Assembly: GCA_946887385.1 (NCBI GenBank)
Contig: CAMPKU010000216.1
Location: forward strand, 1 to 7,258
Origin: an uncultured Gammaproteobacteria bacterium
GTDB taxonomy: Bacteria > Pseudomonadota > Gammaproteobacteria > Rariloculales > Rariloculaceae
Direction: 5' to 3'
DNA length: 7,258 bases
Positions within the stretch are counted from its first letter, which is position 1; each line of letters begins with the position of its first letter. Position numbers and translations under genes: made by a program. This document shows positions 6,494 through 7,258 of the stretch, piece by piece. The notes beneath the pieces were generated by a model. That model was not told the origin of the DNA. It worked only from the letters and a program-made list of their open reading frames with translations, and did no database searches.

Positions 6494-7258
6494 TCAGTCC
6501 GGAGGCGGTTGCGCGTCGCGCGCCGGTGCCGGCGTTGCTTCTGCCGGGTTGGCCGCGGACTGCGTAGAAGCGGCGCGTAAAGCGTTGAGCCGCTCCGCTT
6601 TCTCCGGCGTGAGCTCGAAGAATCGACCGAGCGCGCATTCGCGGCTCTGCAAGGAGGCGTTCTCGAACGCGTACGGCAAGATGAACTCGTTGCTGCAGAC
6701 GCGGTTCCTTTGTACGGGCCCGACGAGTGGGCTGGCGACACTAATCCTGCCGGTACGAACGTCGAAGTGGCCGAAACGCGCGAGGTCCGTGCAAGCGGCT
6801 TCCAACACGTTCAGGTAGGTACGGCCGCTGCCATCGACGAACAGTACGGCATGATCGTCGACGACTCCCGTCATCAGCCTGCGCGAGTGCGCAATACACT
6901 CTTGACCTTCGCCGGCGATGAACTCTGCGAGATACAGCTCTTCGACGCTCGCCACGCGCTCGGCGAAAAGTGCCATGACCGCCCTGGCCTCGGCGACGGC
7001 GTGGTTGTTTCTGCGAATCAACACGGTCCGCAGGGACTCCGGAGCCGCATCGCCTCCGGCCGCCGCGAGCTCGGCTCGAGTGCAGACCGTAAACTTATCG
7101 ATGCCCGCGATGTATCGCTGCGCGGCAACGATGTGCTGCGCCGTATCGCCGTCGACGCCGGCCGCAGGAATCACTACGAGCGCGGGTAGCTCGCACGCCG
7201 CGGCCGTGCCCGCGGCCCCCGTCAACAGTACCGCCAGCAATGCCCGACGTCCGTTCAC
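6494..7258 (-). CDS. Small Cys-rich exported protein, DUF6491-like C-terminal half
   Basis: 254 residues from a GTG at the very window edge. The start is plausible because a signal peptide follows at once (MNGRRALLAVLLTGAAGTAA, then AC at 21-22), but the ribosome site is outside the window and a longer N-terminus cannot be excluded. Six cysteines: 22, 59, 121, 156, 188, 208. Residues about 119-222 fit the pattern I associate with DUF6491, a small gammaproteobacterial periplasmic or lipoprotein family of unknown function: ECIAHSRR, VVDDHAVLFVDGSGRTYLNV, EAACTDL, NRVCSNEF, RECALGRFFELTPEKAERL. Residues 30-115 are an additional, mostly helical N-terminal part I do not recognise. Residues 229-254 are an Ala/Pro/Gln-rich, probably disordered tail. 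Cys22 sits where a lipoprotein cysteine would be, but the -3 residue is Ala, a poor lipobox. It is convergent with the barrel gene; no functional link is evident. Confidence 0.75.
   Translation of the reverse strand: MNGRRALLAVLLTGAAGTAAACELPALVVIPAAGVDGDTAQHIVAAQRYIAGIDKFTVCTRAELAAAGGDAAPESLRTVLIRRNNHAVAEARAVMALFAERVASVEELYLAEFIAGEGQECIAHSRRLMTGVVDDHAVLFVDGSGRTYLNVLEAACTDLARFGHFDVRTGRISVASPLVGPVQRNRVCSNEFILPYAFENASLQSRECALGRFFELTPEKAERLNALRAASTQSAANPAEATPAPARDAQPPPD

Noticed and set aside
5880..6638. 252-residue minus-strand open frame over the barrel end and the convergent gap
   Set aside because: It overlaps the C-terminal barrel strands and the end of the minus-strand exported protein in another phase; composition indicates a shadow.
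6710..7189. 159-residue plus-strand open frame opposite the exported protein gene
   Set aside because: The minus frame carries a signal peptide, patterned cysteines and a family-like C-terminal half; the plus frame shows none of these.

Overview
The window is GC-rich (C/G-heavy third codon positions) and gene-dense, with no RNA genes, mobile elements or CRISPR. Two envelope genes with cleavable signal peptides, OmpA-like peptidoglycan-binding domains and an outer-membrane barrel indicate a Gram-negative (diderm) bacterium. The combination of a DUF11/SdrD-B-like protein, an OmpA-barrel protein and a small DUF6491-like exported protein suggests a high-GC gammaproteobacterium (Xanthomonadales/Steroidobacter-like range). 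That taxonomic guess is inference only.

Layout: bases 1-1278 (+) hold the 3' part of a gene for a large surface or periplasmic protein. It shows one DUF11 domain, one SdrD B-like domain with a calcium-loop-like motif, and a C-terminal segment that looks like a degenerate OmpA fold. Its stop codon overlaps the start of the next gene (ATGA, 1275-1278). That gene, 1275-6449 (+), encodes a 1724-residue exported protein: signal peptide, three tandem OmpA-like units (the third without the peptidoglycan-binding residues), a beta-rich/Ig-like middle region, and about 900 residues of predicted outer-membrane beta-barrel. After a 44-base convergent gap, 6494-7258 (-) encodes a small Cys-rich exported protein whose start codon lies at the window edge.

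The two plus-strand genes look like one translationally coupled operon. A reasonable model, not shown by sequence alone, is that the barrel protein sits in the outer membrane, holds the peptidoglycan through OmpA units 1 and 2, and helps display, anchor or export its DUF11 partner. The pair is the most interesting content here: it is recognisable as a recurrent, functionally uncharacterised architecture. The minus-strand gene is convergent and need not be functionally related.
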